64,000 bases of DNA from Oscarella lobularis (GCF_947507565.1 NC_089184.1:2356001-2420000), one strand, 5' to 3'. Positions 1 through 11,590 are shown, counted from the stretch's first letter. The notes: a model not told the origin generated them from the letters alone. Program-made: numbers and translations.

Positions 1-135
1 TTTTTCGTTTTCATCTTCGTCTGTCACCCAGCCGTCGTCGTCCGCGTCTTTCTGTTGAACCGCGATGGCTTGAAGCTGAAAGGCCCTGCCATCGGCGCGA
101 TCGACGATGTCGTCGATCGTCGCGATGTCCGCCAT
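1..135 (-). CDS. 5' end of an unidentified gene, running off the window
   Basis: Reading leftward from an ATG at 133-135 the frame stays open to the window edge (45 codons). The peptide starts MADIATIDDIVDRADGRAFQ, is rich in Ala, Asp and Ile, and becomes strongly acidic (DADDDGWVTDEDENE). I recognise no family. Acidic N-termini are common in transposase genes and transcription factors, but nothing here decides. The start is chosen because it is the first ATG and the frame is uninterrupted from it. Only the N-terminus is visible. Confidence 0.4.
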   Translation of the reverse strand, partial: MADIATIDDIVDRADGRAFQLQAIAVQQKDADDDGWVTDEDENEK

Positions 136-1780
136 AAAGACTGGGAGCCCCAGACGGGGCGGTCGGCGACTAGGCAATGGAATTTAAGTCACGCGAATGG
201 TAACGAGCTTCTAATTCATTTCACCTGAGCAGGCGTGACCCCCGATCTTCATGGTCGTCGCGCTGTCTCTTCGCTAGATCCTCATCCGTTGCGAGCTTGC
301 GAGGTTCTTTTTCCGGAGTGTCCGGCCACTTTTGAGAGAAATTCTTGACAACATTCCGCTGTAAACGCAGGAGAACGAGAGAAACGCCAAGGAATCACCG
401 TAACGCACTATGGCGTGATCAAGGAGACATACAGACATTCGGGACACCAACTAACAGTCGCGTACGTAATGAGCTAATTTCAACGACGCACGTGACCGCT
501 ATGTTAAACCATGTTTCACGTAAACGAACCCTACATCATCGGAATGCTATGATGGGACAGACGAGTCGAATAATGTCATCGGCTTCGACGAGGAACGAAT
601 GACGCGATCTCTAGCGCGCTTTAAAGACGGCCGCTTTATGCGTAGGTGCACTGTACCTGTGCTGTCTCTTGCTTTAGCAAGTTAACCGTCGTTGCCAACT
701 ACCTGCCAAGATCAAAAAATCTTTTTCACGTCGACGGGTCCTTTCATTGTTTCACCAGGTGCAGTGTCAACGAAGTGCACAATGCTTCTCATGATGTTGA
801 CTTTCTTTTGTGCCCTTCGTGTCTTTGTCAATCTGTCACGGAAAATTATTGAAACAAACGAGAAAAGGGGACAACTAGACTACAAACTTTTTGGCAAACA
901 ACCGCAAGTCGGCGTATACCGTACCGACTCTTTGCACGCAACTCGGCAGCAATACTTTTTTGTTAGTGCTTTGGTTGCTTTGCTTGCTCCGTACTTCTGA
1001 TACAGTTGTCCCAAAATAATGAAATGGTGAATCGCTTTTGATGCGCCACCCAACTTTCCGACTGCGGAGTGAGTACCAACTGCTTTGTGCCTCTAAAGAC
1101 AAGATTATTTTAAAAAGGAACGACACTGCATCCGCTCAGAGTCTTGTTATACATAAAACGTATATTTTGCGGGTAAGCGAAAATAATTTTGCAAACCTTC
1201 CGTCACTACGCGAAAATTTTGTATTCGTGGCAGACATTTTGGCTTTTATCGGACCCTTTTAAAAGGTTTTCCCTGTTGACTGATTGTAGATGTCAATCAT
1301 TTCTTCTTCTATGTTAGACAGGTACTCCGGATCTTCGAGAAGACATCCCAGAGGGGCTTCGATGCCAGCAGTTGTGACGTGGTTAATACCGGAACGTTGT
1401 TGATCTTGGATCGCTATGGTGTGCAGTCCGTTTCAGAAAGGGATATTCTTAGTTTCCTTTTCGCCGACCTACCGAAAGTCCAATGAAACTCAATGCTAGC
1501 TGCGCAATGCTTGTTTTTCCGGCGAAGGTGGGCCTGTGGAAGCAAAAGATTGGCGTAGCGTTCTATGAGCTCACCCTCGAATCTTCTCCCTATTTTTTCA
1601 CTCGAATGATATATCCCCTTCCAGTGTTCTGCCCAGGATTTTAGAGGAAGTGGTTGGTAGCGCGAAGCGCGCCAAAAAATTTTTGCCACGCCCCTTTTCT
1701 GCGTAACTACGCCTTCATTTTAATAAAATAATTCAATGCCTTTTTAAATGTAATGTACGAGCCACAAATGAAATGTACGG
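136..1780. other. No supported gene
   Basis: All open frames here are short and none resembles a known domain. I see no tandem repeat or clear inverted repeat. The stretch lies between the partial gene at the left edge and the hAT remnant. Confidence 0.5.
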
Positions 1781-1800
1781 GCGAAGTATTACCGCATATG

Positions 1801-2474
1801 CTACGTTGAAAGAAGACGTCGGTTTTTCTTCTGACCCCAGAGGAGGACCGCTTCCTTGTACGAATACATTCGTTCCTCAGGCCCCTCAATGGCGATTCGC
1901 AAAAGCGCATCCAACGTCGATTCTTGTAATCTGTTCCTAACTCTAGTTTAATTAACTTCAACTAAAGAAAGCAATATTAGAATTCTAACGCATATTGTTG
2001 CATTCTGCTAAATATATTACCTGTGAAAATGTTCTTTCTACATCTGCCGTTTGGACAGGCAGCACCCGACATATTTTTGCCAAAGCTGACATTTTCGGAT
2101 AAATTTCCGAAGGAGCTTCTTGCGATAATGACTCCACGAAATGCCTCAGGCTTTTCGACGCAAAATTCCTTTTCATAAAGTGCTTGCACGTCATCCGCTC
2201 TGTGATGCAATCATTCTTCTGATGCTCATCATTAAAAAAAGCATCACTTAGTTTGGCAATTTTGTCGTTTCCATATCGGCTAAGGTTTGTAATTCTTCAG
2301 GTGTGGCAGGGCTTTTTTCTGCCGATGGAAGCGAAGAAGGATTGAAAACATCAAAGGATGCGAGTATTTCCCCTGCAGCAAATCTTTTTTCTAAGTTATT
2401 GATGAGTGTTTGAAGAAAAGGCTTTCGAATAGTTCTGTTAAACCGTTCTTTTCCGCTGTTTATTATTTCCTTAA
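1801..2474 (-). pseudogene. hAT-type transposase C-terminal remnant
   Basis: The minus strand reads, in order, a stretch matching the region before the hAT dimerisation domain (ERFNRTIRKPFLQTLINNL), then a hAT C-terminal dimerisation motif (LPVQTADVERTFSQ), then RNRLQESTLDALLRIAIEGP and WGQKKNRRLL, ending at a stop at 1801-1803. This is the signature of ZNF862-like hAT transposases. A GT..AG intron fits after TFSQ (about 1960-2030). The helix LKLIK and the following TRVRNRL lie in different frames, joined if one base is added to the A-run near 1948, so the copy is broken or misread there. The upstream part is cut at 2474 by the TTAA-flanked element; a short continuation in the same sense is readable beyond 6625. 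Confidence 0.65.
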
Positions 2475-3057
2475 TTAAGGTGGCTATGGGGGTTTGGACA
2501 TACGGGCATATTTTTTTTGAATTTAACGCTGGATTTCAGCTCTGTTCTCTTCTAAAACGCGTGCGTTAGAAGGCCTCTTCCGTTGCAACTACCCGTATTG
2601 TCTTTGCGCAATATTCTTTCAACCGCTCGTTTGGACTTCCAAAACTACATACGAAGGTCGCGAACGGCGACTAATCTATAGGAACTCTCCAGATAAGCCT
2701 CTGCCTTTGCTATCATGAGTTTTCTCGTCAAACGCTCGTCGCGTAAACGGATTCTGTCCCTTTTGAAGCTTTTCCCTGCTTACTAGATTTTGGACCATTT
2801 TCTGCCAGGAACGCCCCTTTTCGACCAATTCGTGCTTGTTTTGTGTCGAAAGGTGCATTTCCAAACGCCCAGCAGGCGGTTTCGGGTTCGTTCTTCCTTC
2901 CTTTATCCAAATTCGCTCATTGCGCTACTCAATCGGAGCGAATAGTCATCCTACGTTAGGCCTAAAATTCAAAAATGGCCGTTGTGAGGAAATCGAGGTC
3001 GAAAGTTGAGTTCTCTTCTTTTGTCAAATTTTTACAAAATACCGTTTCTATTAGTCC

Positions 3058-6000
3058 TCAATCACTGTCTTCCTCTTCTCTCTCTGAAAATACTATCTCT
3101 CGGCATTCAAAACCTTTCAAGAAGCGAAGTGATGGCTGTCGAGCGCGAGTCGACGTTCGAGCCGTTGTTGGCTGAGCGGTTGGAGGCGAATGGCTGATCC
3201 CGGACGGGCCGCTGTCGGTGCCCTCTTTTGCCTGACTTGACGCGATAAGGCTTCGGATGACTGCCGCTTCGTTGCCGTCGTCGCTGGAGTCAGAATCACT
3301 ATCATCTGGGGTAGTCAGGTGACCTGACCCTTCACGTGACCCGGGGAGAAGGGTCAGGTCAAACGCCCTATGTCGAAGTGTTGCCGTAGGAATGCGGAAG
3401 CCCCAATTATCCACTTAGCTTGATTGTGACGTAATTGACCACACGGTCGACCAGCACACGATACATGGCTTTGGAGTTGTATCTAGGCTGCGGCGAATGC
3501 ACGTACGTGGAGATCGTCGACTTTTGAACCTTCGTCGACGCGCAGCGAGCTTGATATTTGGAAGGTAATCGTCGATCGTCGGGATAGACGTTTTCGATGA
3601 GAAGCTTCGCAGCTGAGAAGTCGATTGCTTTTCTATCGCCGCGTTCGATAAAGGTCCCTTCTTTCGAGGCTCAGAGATCGCGTGCCAGCGAGTACTACGT
3701 AATTAATTTGATAACGACGTCACAGAGGTCTCGGCCTGTGATTGGGCCGCACTGTACAGTGCGGCGGCAACAGTTAGACATAGGGCGTTTGACCTGACCC
3801 TTCTCCCCGGGTCACGTGAAGGGTCAGGTCACCTGACTACATCTGGGGTTGTTTGTCCCGGCCTCGTTGCTCTTTGGCGCGGGATCTCCGTACGAGCTCT
3901 TCCTTTGCCTTTCCCTTTGCCCCGGCCTCTCCCTCTCCCTCTCCCACTTCCTCTGCCTCTACCTCGTCCTTCATCATTGTCCCCATCACCACCGAATCCT
4001 CCTGGAACATACATTGGACCTTCCGTTCTGGATTGCTGTGTCTGCATCGCTTTTTTCTGTTTCCTTCGTAGATGCCTGTTTTTTGCCCAGAATTCCGTAC
4101 TTTTTAGCACGCGGTAATAGCGTCGAGTAGCGTCGATAGCTTTGAAAATGCGCACTGACTGTCTTCCTGGTGGCGTGCCACAGAGATTCATCATTCTTCC
4201 GTAGAAAAATGCTCCGTGATTGAAAACCGCTGAAGACAACTTTGCTGCAATGGTCATAAGCTTCGGACCTCTAATTTTTTCTTTTAGGCAGAAATTCCAA
4301 AGGGTGCTGTGAAAACCTTCATTCTATAGGGAAACATTTTACTGTAATGTAGGGTCCTTCTAAGTTCATCTTACCACGTTCTGCGTGTTTCCTTCTTCGC
4401 ATCGTTCAAGCAAATTCTGCTTAGAAAGTCTTGCAAACACAATTCTGTTATATAAGGCAATCACAGAATTTTAGACCCAACCTTTCAACTCATGAAAAAA
4501 CACGTGAGGCAGTTTCTCGGCGGTCGTGAGGTACTCTAATGTACCAGCAGCCTTATCGCGCTGCCACTTGCACCATGAGTCGGCGCCTTGGGGGCAGTAC
4601 AAGTGCCGTTTTGCTTCGCTTTTTGCGCAAAGAGTAGACACTTGACAGCTTCCGGTTTTATTTCCGCCCTCTAACTCGTTCTCCTCGTCGCTTTCGTTGT
4701 TGCCTTCTTCCCCGGAACTGTGCTCACCGCCGTCGGCACAGTTTTCCTCGCGATCGCACCCCTTCCACGTCGCATCGCCAAGAGCCGTCATGTGATATAA
4801 TATTGCCCAAATTTCTTTTTGCATTTTCTTCTAATTTCCGATATTTCTGCGAATAGCTAATCCGTAGTAATTTTGAATTCTAAAAATCTATGTTTGATAA
4901 GCTCTGGCTATATTAGGAAAAACGTACTTTTCAATAATGAGGTCGGTTAGTCGTCCTCTTCCTCCTGATGGACGACCGTCGGATAAAACCTTGGTTTTTT
5001 TTCTTCCACGTACGCAGACTTGTCTCCATTCTTTTCTGGACGTGGCCAATGCAGTCTTCTTTCTGCACTCGCGCTTGGGGTTCATACACCTTTACGCATT
5101 TGGGTGAGATAGGGAACTAAGGACTGTTCTTACCTACATTTTTCACCAATTCGAATGATTTCGAATCGCCGTCACCAAGGAATTTAGTGTACCTACATTG
5201 CATTGAAATAATTTCATGTGAAGCATGGAGTAATATTACCGTAGTTTATGTCTTTCAATTGAACGGTTCCAGAGAACACCTGCACCTTTTGCCTCCATCG
5301 CGTTTGCAGAGTATTCAAAATTTCGTGAGCATTTGTCTTGGTGGGCCTCTTTCCAAAGCAGGTATTCTTCTGATTCCTTGTCAGGATTCGACGCATTCAT
5401 TTGACGGCATTTTGTGCACAAAGAAGAATAGAGATTGAAGTCAATGACGCAGGAGAAATCAAAAAGAATAACAGCTCTCACGCCATAATTTGAGGTATGC
5501 CCTCTGCGCGACCAAGTCCTGTCAAAGGACACTCTAACATCAGCAAGCTCATCCATTTCAAGGGACTTTTTTCTGCGATAATAAGCCACTGCAGCGTCCG
5601 ATGATTCCGTGAAAACCTAAACAACGCAAAAGAACGAAGAATTATACCTAATAGTGAGGACATCTTACACCAGTCAACGCCAAATTGATGTGTTATGTGG
5701 TCATTCCAGGAGTCCATCAAGGACGGCGGAGGCATGTCAAATGCGGCAGAGAACTTGACGATGTCTTCTCTGCTGCAACCCATCATCACTGATGCGATGG
5801 CAGCTCGACGGTTGATGTCATCATTCCATGAACAGCATTATTCCTTGAGGTCGTAAATTTTGTGACACTGTAAATTTATCATTGCAAAATACTGTAAACT
5901 AGCAGGAGAAGGTTACTTTCTGCAAGCAAGGCAATAGAATTCACAGACAGAACACAGCCCACGGTGTTCTTTCTCTTTCATCGTTATTCTGTCACTGACA

Positions 6001-6225
6001 ATTTTTGCACGACAAAGCTGACTTGACAATCTCTAACAAGTAGGTCATGTCAATTAGTCTGTATCCAGACGGTCTGGTGTCCGCTTCGCGTGGGAGATGA
6101 CGAGGAATCCATAACGATGGAATGGGACCCGATTTCTTGCCCAACGTGTCCTCTTCGGCTTCTTTCTCGCGATGACGACGTTCGGCAGCCTGTATTCGAG
6201 ATTCTTTGCGACGTTTCGGCGGCAT
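3058..6225 (-). pseudogene. Mutator-like (PF20700-type) transposase, multi-exon, interrupted
   Basis: The start is the ATG at 6223-6225 (MPPKRRKESRIQAAERRHRE, then SGYRLIDMTYL and a CKNC zinc pair). Later exons carry a CSVCEFYCLAC pair, MMGCSREDIVKFSAAFDMPP (about 5789), DVRVSFDRTWSRRGHTSNYG (about 5540, the first catalytic-Asp block), FLGDGDSKSFE (about 5180), KEDCIGHVQKRM (about 5040), GGRGRLTD (about 4950) and DSWCKWQRDKA (about 4560). These are, in order, the conserved blocks of PF20700 transposases. The last exon ends in an RG-rich and Ser/Asp-rich tail. Damage seen: an A8 run at 4993-5000 shifts frame between the HVQKRM and GGRGRLTD blocks; a MITE splits the tail at 3312-3839; there is a possible stop near 5845. 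It is probably the autonomous gene of the TTAA element, now defective or misassembled. Confidence 0.65.
3312..3839. mobile_element. 528-bp MITE with TAGTCAGG termini and 9-bp duplication
   Basis: Inverted termini of about 64 bp begin TAGTCAGGTGACCTGACC (left) and appear reverse-complemented at 3776-3839. The 9-bp target duplication CATCTGGGG lies at 3303-3311 and 3840-3848. Each terminus contains a hairpin (GACCTGACCCTTC paired with GAAGGGTCAGGTC around a short loop). Removing the element and one duplication restores the minus-strand frame QTTPDDSDSDSSDDGNEAAV of the transposase tail, so the insertion is younger than the gene it lies in. No coding capacity. Superfamily uncertain; the 9-bp duplication is typical of Mutator-like elements. 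Confidence 0.85.
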
Positions 6226-7062
6226 AAGCGATATTTTTGAGAGAGAAAACGGTATTTGAGTGGTTACTAAGCGGTCACGTGAGACGAGAAACGCCCCACA
6301 CTCGCTGCAGTTAGGCAGGGTGTTTTCTACGACCTCAGTTGATGACGTCGATAGTACAAGATGACGTGCAATAAGCAAAGGAATTGTTCCAAACACAAAG
6401 GGAACGCTGCTGAGAGCGATTTGATGCGAAAAGCACCAACTTCCGTTTCAAACAGAGAAACGCCCCCTTTTGGCGGCACTAATTCCGACTCAAAAATTGT
6501 AGCGAAACGATTCAGCGCGAACTCAAACGCAGTGCCATTGGATTGAAGAAGGACAAAGCATACGTTTGCGTTCATTTTATTTTTTACATGGAAGCTACTT
6601 CTCTAAGCCCCATAGCCACCTTAAACAAGACGGTCGTTGTAAATAATGCAATCGCAGTTGCAATTTACGCAGTTTTCAGAAGGTAAGTTGGACACCTTTT
6701 GTGCCATTGTCACATTGACTGGTAGTTTTTAGTGTGACGAGGTTTTAGGAGGAAAAGAGTCGATTTATCGTTGTCCCAAGTCGATTCTCAACACATAATA
6801 GCATTCGCAGTGCCCGAATGTCATGGACGTCCCTACCTGCGTGACGACAAGCCCAAATTTCATTCACGATCGCTACTTGTTTACATACCCTTATTTATCA
6901 TGTGAGGCGAACACTGAGTGCCTTTATTGCAATCGACTGGATGGCGATATTCGTCGTCACTGCTGGTGCTGCTGCTCTGCTGATCATTAGTAAAAATTTC
7001 TCTGAGAATCTAAATTTTACCATACGAAAGGGAATTTACACATGTATGACTAAGCACAGGCT

Positions 7063-7422
7063 CTATACTCGAGATCGTTGGCGTTTCTCGTAAGCCGTGC
7101 GATTTCTTTTAGCCGGGCTCGAGACACAATGAGTGCACGGACGCATAAAAAGTGTTGGAACTGCACCAGACTTCAGTTGGCAACGGCGTTTCTTTTCCAT
7201 ACCGAGTTGCGGCATAAGGAGGGTATCCGATTGAAAGCAGTCTGCTTCGAAGTGCTTGCTGCAGAGTCTCGACGCATCAGTAGGCCCACTCCACTTATCA
7301 CGGGTTCGCCTGACCTGGTCAGACCACCTTTTCCGAAGATGCCGGTCTTTCGGAAACGTAAACAACGACACCCCGTCCTTGTTAGTGATGCTGCATCCAG
7401 CAGCTACGCAGCTGTGGACCAT
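7063..7422 (-). CDS. THAP-domain protein
   Basis: The frame from the ATG at 7420-7422 gives about 119 residues. The N-terminus is a complete THAP zinc finger: C5-x4-C10, the FTFP block, W33, a W-x2-P, and the closing C-x2-H in LCSKHF, followed by the usual AVPTLF downstream of the finger. THAP domains bind DNA and occur in host transcription factors and in P-element, Kolobok and ISL2EU transposases. No catalytic domain follows within the ORF. The longer upstream frame (to 7557) lacks domain features, so I prefer the ATG directly before the finger. It lies divergently next to a SWIM-finger remnant. It may be a first exon or a domesticated fragment. Confidence 0.6.
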   Translation of the reverse strand: MVHSCVAAGCSITNKDGVSLFTFPKDRHLRKRWSDQVRRTRDKWSGPTDASRLCSKHFEADCFQSDTLLMPQLGMEKKRRCQLKSGAVPTLFMRPCTHCVSSPAKRNRTAYEKRQRSRV

Positions 7423-7644
7423 TACGGGCCAATAGAAGTTATAGGAACAGGATAGAGGAGTGTGAACGAAAAAGGAGAGCAGTACTCCTTGTGACGTGCC
7501 CGCGTCCCGTATGAGGCGTATGCCTACCGCCTGAAAGCACTGCTGTATGTAGGCCAACGATTCGATTTCGGATACGCTGCCAGCGCAAACCTATCTCACA
7601 CTAACAGACCGAACAGATCCAGTGCAGGAAATGTACGCAAAGAA

Positions 7645-8027
7645 TGCCATGTCATACACCATTTAACACCGATTCTGTACGATCAAATGTGGTCCAAAGC
7701 GGCGCACTTGGTAAATGAAAAAGGCAGCATTGTCCCAGCTCCTCACACTGCACTTCCTGGATGGTTGCGAGTGCGTCATCCATCAAACCCAACTTTGTGA
7801 CCAAAAACAAGAACAGGCACTTTTCCTGCGACTGCCGTGGCTACCATGAAAAGGTGCTGTGTTCCCACGTGTTGGCAGTCGCAGAAGAAAATGGATGTCT
7901 TCATGAAATGCTGACACTGACAACCGTTTCATCAAAGCGAGGCCCCAGTCTGATCAACCTGGTTTTAAGAGGGGTGTCTGCTCGGGTTGGAAAAAAACCT
8001 GAGATATACGCGCAAGAGGACGCGTAA
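7645..8027 (+). pseudogene. SWIM zinc-finger protein fragment
   Basis: The plus strand reads LTPILYDQMWSKAAHLVNEK, VPAPHTALPGWLRVRHPS and then, in a second frame, NKNRHFSCDCRGYHEKVLCS followed by HVLAVAEENG. C-x-C...C-x-H is a SWIM zinc finger, and the flanking sequence is like the large SWIM protein families of invertebrate genomes. The two parts are in different frames with the break near 7780 (one base missing around CCCAAC), so as written it is not a continuous ORF. The N-terminal part of such proteins is absent. Either a decayed copy or a sequencing indel. Confidence 0.5.
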
Positions 8028-8029
8028 GG

Positions 8030-9660
8030 CATCCTCGGTTTCAAACACGGCGACGTCAGCCCAAAAGCCTCCTCCGTGGAAAGCGGTACATACTGTTGCA
8101 TCGGATTGGGCGGCGCGCAATTTGGAACGCGTCAAATATATCAAGTGATGCAACAGGTGACATCATTCGACTTCTGGATTGATGATCCGAAAAAGCCCGA
8201 AAAAGTGAAGAAACTGGCAATAAATTCATACAACAAGTATAGTATTTAGTTACGTAGAAATGACAATTTAGTCTAATTAATCTAGTTTGACGCATGGCAC
8301 TCTGGAAAGAGGCACTGGAAAACCGATATGCAGTTTCACGTTTACTTGCAATTTTTCCTTTGAAAAAATGCAGTGGTAACTGCCAGGCTTATTACTGTCT
8401 TTGACATATCTTCAGCCAGTTCTTTTCTTAGATTCTCTTCTCGTCGTCATTCCGTTCCAAAAGGCCGTGAGCGCATTAAAAAAGATGAGGCGTTTCGGCA
8501 GCTTCCTGCTCTATGCCGAAGAGCATCAAGTAGCATAGGCTTTTTCATCAGTCTTGGAAAACGCTACTCAGAGAAAAGGGGGCGGCTAGTCCCATAAAAC
8601 GGAAAGTTTTAAACAAAACAAATAAAAAATATTTCTATAAAAAACTCTAGAGCTATGCAAGAACATTTTACATTTTTCGGATTCCGAAGGAAGCATTTCG
8701 GCCGGCACTGCCACAAGCGTCGTTGCTAAATAAACGAAATAGGCAGAATTAGTTTTATTGCAGTAAAAGTACGAAAACAATTCACTTACGTGTAGATAAA
8801 GCGGCGAAAAACTCTGCTTGCCGAATTCGGGCGCAGTGCAATTGCAGATCGATCTGGATTACCTTCCCCGAAAGGCGCAGGAGAACGTACAAGGTATCGT
8901 TTAATTCTTACTAGAGCCAACACAAAACGGCTTACCTAAGAACAGAAACTACAGCCCCTAATTAATAAGCTAAAACACTCCAAAATACTAAGAAAAACTT
9001 AAATAAATTTGACTAAGAAATATCAAAAACTGTTATGTGAGTTTTACGTTTTACGTTTCTTATGTGCAGAGAAACCTTGTCCTTTCATCTTTCTTTATCA
9101 TAACGGCTAGTTTTGGCGGATATTCAGGCGATAACTCGCCTTCCTCTTCTTCACTTTCAACTTCATCATGAGGCGCAAAATTATTCGGGGGTTTAGACTT
9201 ACTGAAAGACCGATGGTGAAATTGTCGTCCGATCGTGAAATTGTCGTGGCCAATTTTTCGCGAAAGAGCCGTGATAAAGTTTTAAACCAATAGAATATTT
9301 CCACGTTTACAACTTTGGGCAAAAAATAAACGAATATATTAGAAATCCATTTATCTTTCAATTAACTTAAAAATTCTCTTAAAGCGATTTCTACAATGTC
9401 GTCGTAGGTCGCATCGAGACGAACTCTAATCGATGGAATAGACTGATTGTCTTTAGGGTCGATTCCTTTTAGAGTTCACCTGTTTGTGGTAGTCGTCGCA
9501 AAGCGACGCGAAAGTCATCGAATTTCAAAATATACAAATGAACCCGAAATCAAATAATGAATGTAGAACTGTTAGCTAAATGTGTTAGAAGGAAAGAGCT
9601 TACGCACACAGAAAAGATTTGAATAAGAGGCACCTTTCATAAGTCTGTCAACGTAACTAG
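8030..9660. other. No supported gene
   Basis: The sequence is AT-rich with only short ORFs. I see no recognisable domain or tandem array. Confidence 0.45.
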
Positions 9661-9668
9661 ACACTTTA

Positions 9669-10622
9669 GCCAGAGATTAAGTAGGAGAGGGATGCGTAAC
9701 TCGCGCTATCACGTGACTTTTCTTGGTACACACGTCGTTTGTCGCAGCATCTTGCATGCCATTCGACTTGTGAGACGCCCAGCAGTACAGGAATTTGTTT
9801 AGAGCTACGGTTTGGTGCCTGAAGTAAAGCAAGAACTTCGTTAATAAAGTAGGTTTGGTTATTGGCACGAATTGTCTATTATGTAACACGTAATTGCCGC
9901 ACCTTCGCTGCACGCGTCACTGTGCAACCTGTTACTTGGACGGTTCAGCTTGGATGTATGTCATATTGCAATCAAAGCATAGTTTAGTGTTAGGTGTATT
10001 TTTTAAGCTCGTTTTAATAGGGTTACTCACACTATTCCGTGCCTTTGGCCAATTTAGCGTATTGCGACTTAGCCATTGACACGCCTACTTATGCACCCTG
10101 TATCTACATCTCTACGAACGATAGCAGGAAAAGGTTAAGTGCGACTTCAAACAAACATGTAAATGTATTGCTTGATGTAAGCTTTACGAAAGCCAACGCT
10201 TCCTTGGCGTGATTTCGTCGCTTTTTGCTAACGTCACTGCACTGCCCTAAATTGGCCAAAGCCGCGAAATAGTGTGTGAAACCCTCCTAAAACCAGTTAG
10301 AAACGATGCACCTAACACTATAATATGCTTTGATTGCATTAGGATATACATCCAACTTGAAGTTGAACCGTGCAAGTAACAGGTTGCACATATGCGTGTT
10401 ACATACTAGACAGTTTTGGGCCGTTTAACCAAACCTACCATATTACCAATTTTCTTTCTCTAATTTAGGCACCAAACCGTACCTCTAAACGAATTCTGTG
10501 AGGCCAGGCGCGCTTCACAAATTGAGTCGCATTCGGGATGCTTCGATAACAGACGTGGGTACCAAGAAACGTCACGTGATAGCGCGAGTTACGCATCCCT
10601 CTCATACTTAATCTCTGCTGTA
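9669..10622. repeat. Long fold-back (inverted-repeat) element
   Basis: About 380 bp at 9669-10050 is repeated in inverted orientation at about 10225-10622, with a loop of about 170 bp. Matching landmarks are GAGAGGGATGCGTAACTCGC (9687) against its reverse complement near 10600, the CAACCTGTTACTTG block (9928) against CAAGTAACAGGTTG (10373), and TTGGCCAATTTAG (10048) against CTAAATTGGCCAA (10247). The ends are AGAGATTAAG and its complement. No ORF of note lies inside and no clear target duplication is visible. It is probably a non-autonomous fold-back/MITE-type element, with arms diverged by several substitutions and indels. Confidence 0.75.
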
Positions 10623-10624
10623 GC

Positions 10625-11590
10625 AATAAGGAAATCAAGGCCACGTTGTTTTGCTTCTTTTGAACGACGTGACTCAAGCGCAAGATTTTCTATAGTGCTG
10701 ATAACAGAGAGATGCATTAATTATTTAGCACAATGTGCCTGTATTACTAGTAGTTACCGTACGGATAAGATGTGAAGACGAATTACTATGCTTTGGTAAG
10801 AGAAATGTACCCGGAGCTTCGTAGAAGCAACTCGCCAGTTGACGAAGGCTCGAAGAAACAGTCTTTGGCGATGCCAATCTAAGAACAAAGAATGCCAAAA
10901 ATCATAGAAGGATAGAAGAAAATGCAGTTGACACTTAAAAAGAGGGCTTCACAAGTTTCTTCAAGAGAGATGACATCTAGAGGACATCTAGAGGCGTCCT
11001 TAAAGAGCTTGAAATAAGGGAGAAAAAAAGAAAAAGAAGAGTGGGACGGCTATAGGGGACAAACGTCCTGTTCCGTTTGTGGCTGTAGAGGCTGTAGAGG
11101 CTCTTGGAGTACCGTAGTCTGTCGTAGATTTTTTGTTCCGAGGACACGTTGAAATACGGGCAAGAATGTAGAACGCGAGCGCGCGCGCGCGAAAGTCAAA
11201 TTCCGCTCGAAGTGCGCTCGAAGTACGCTCGAAGTATCCTTTTAGTACAATGTACGCGCGAAGTACGGGCATGCAAGAAGTAAGAAAGAACCCCGTATCG
11301 GCCATCGTGAGAACCTGTGTTGTTGCGACCCCTAAAAAAGCAAGGGTAGATTTCCCGCGACAAAAGGACGGAATTGAAGGGCATGCAACGTTGACTTTTT
11401 TGTAAAGACACCAATTAGTTGCAGCAATAATTATTGTTTGCAAAGGTCCTTGGGTCACCCGACTTGGAGTCATATCGGATTGAGATAATTGGGGTTCAAT
11501 TTTCGAACCTGGTCCACGATGTAGTCAGTGCCATCGAGAGCCGAAGTGATAGTACATTGTCTCACACTATTCGAAATAGTCATTTGTGGG
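10625..11590. other. Non-coding; short GC and 11-bp repeats
   Basis: No convincing gene. Around 11178-11240 there is a (GC)n tract followed by three to four copies of an 11-bp unit of the type CGAAGTGCGCT. The rest is unremarkable. Confidence 0.4.

Larger units (their letters stand above)
2479..6620 (-). mobile_element. TTAA-flanked DNA transposon with PF20700-type transposase
   Basis: The ends are inverted repeats GGTGGCTATGGGG (2479 onward, and reverse-complemented up to 6620), each flanked by TTAA (2475-2478 and 6621-6624). The only gene inside is the transposase on the minus strand. TTAA target duplication is known for the Kolobok and piggyBac superfamilies; the transposase resembles the Mutator-like PF20700 domain, not piggyBac, so a Kolobok-like assignment is my inference. 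The insertion interrupts the hAT remnant: joining 2474 to 6625 across one TTAA gives an open reading frame in the hAT sense. A later 528-bp MITE sits within it. Confidence 0.65.

Noticed and set aside
3829-4130. Plus-strand Pro/Leu/Ser-rich ORFs
   Set aside because: They are antisense of the RG/KG-rich transposase tail on the minus strand.
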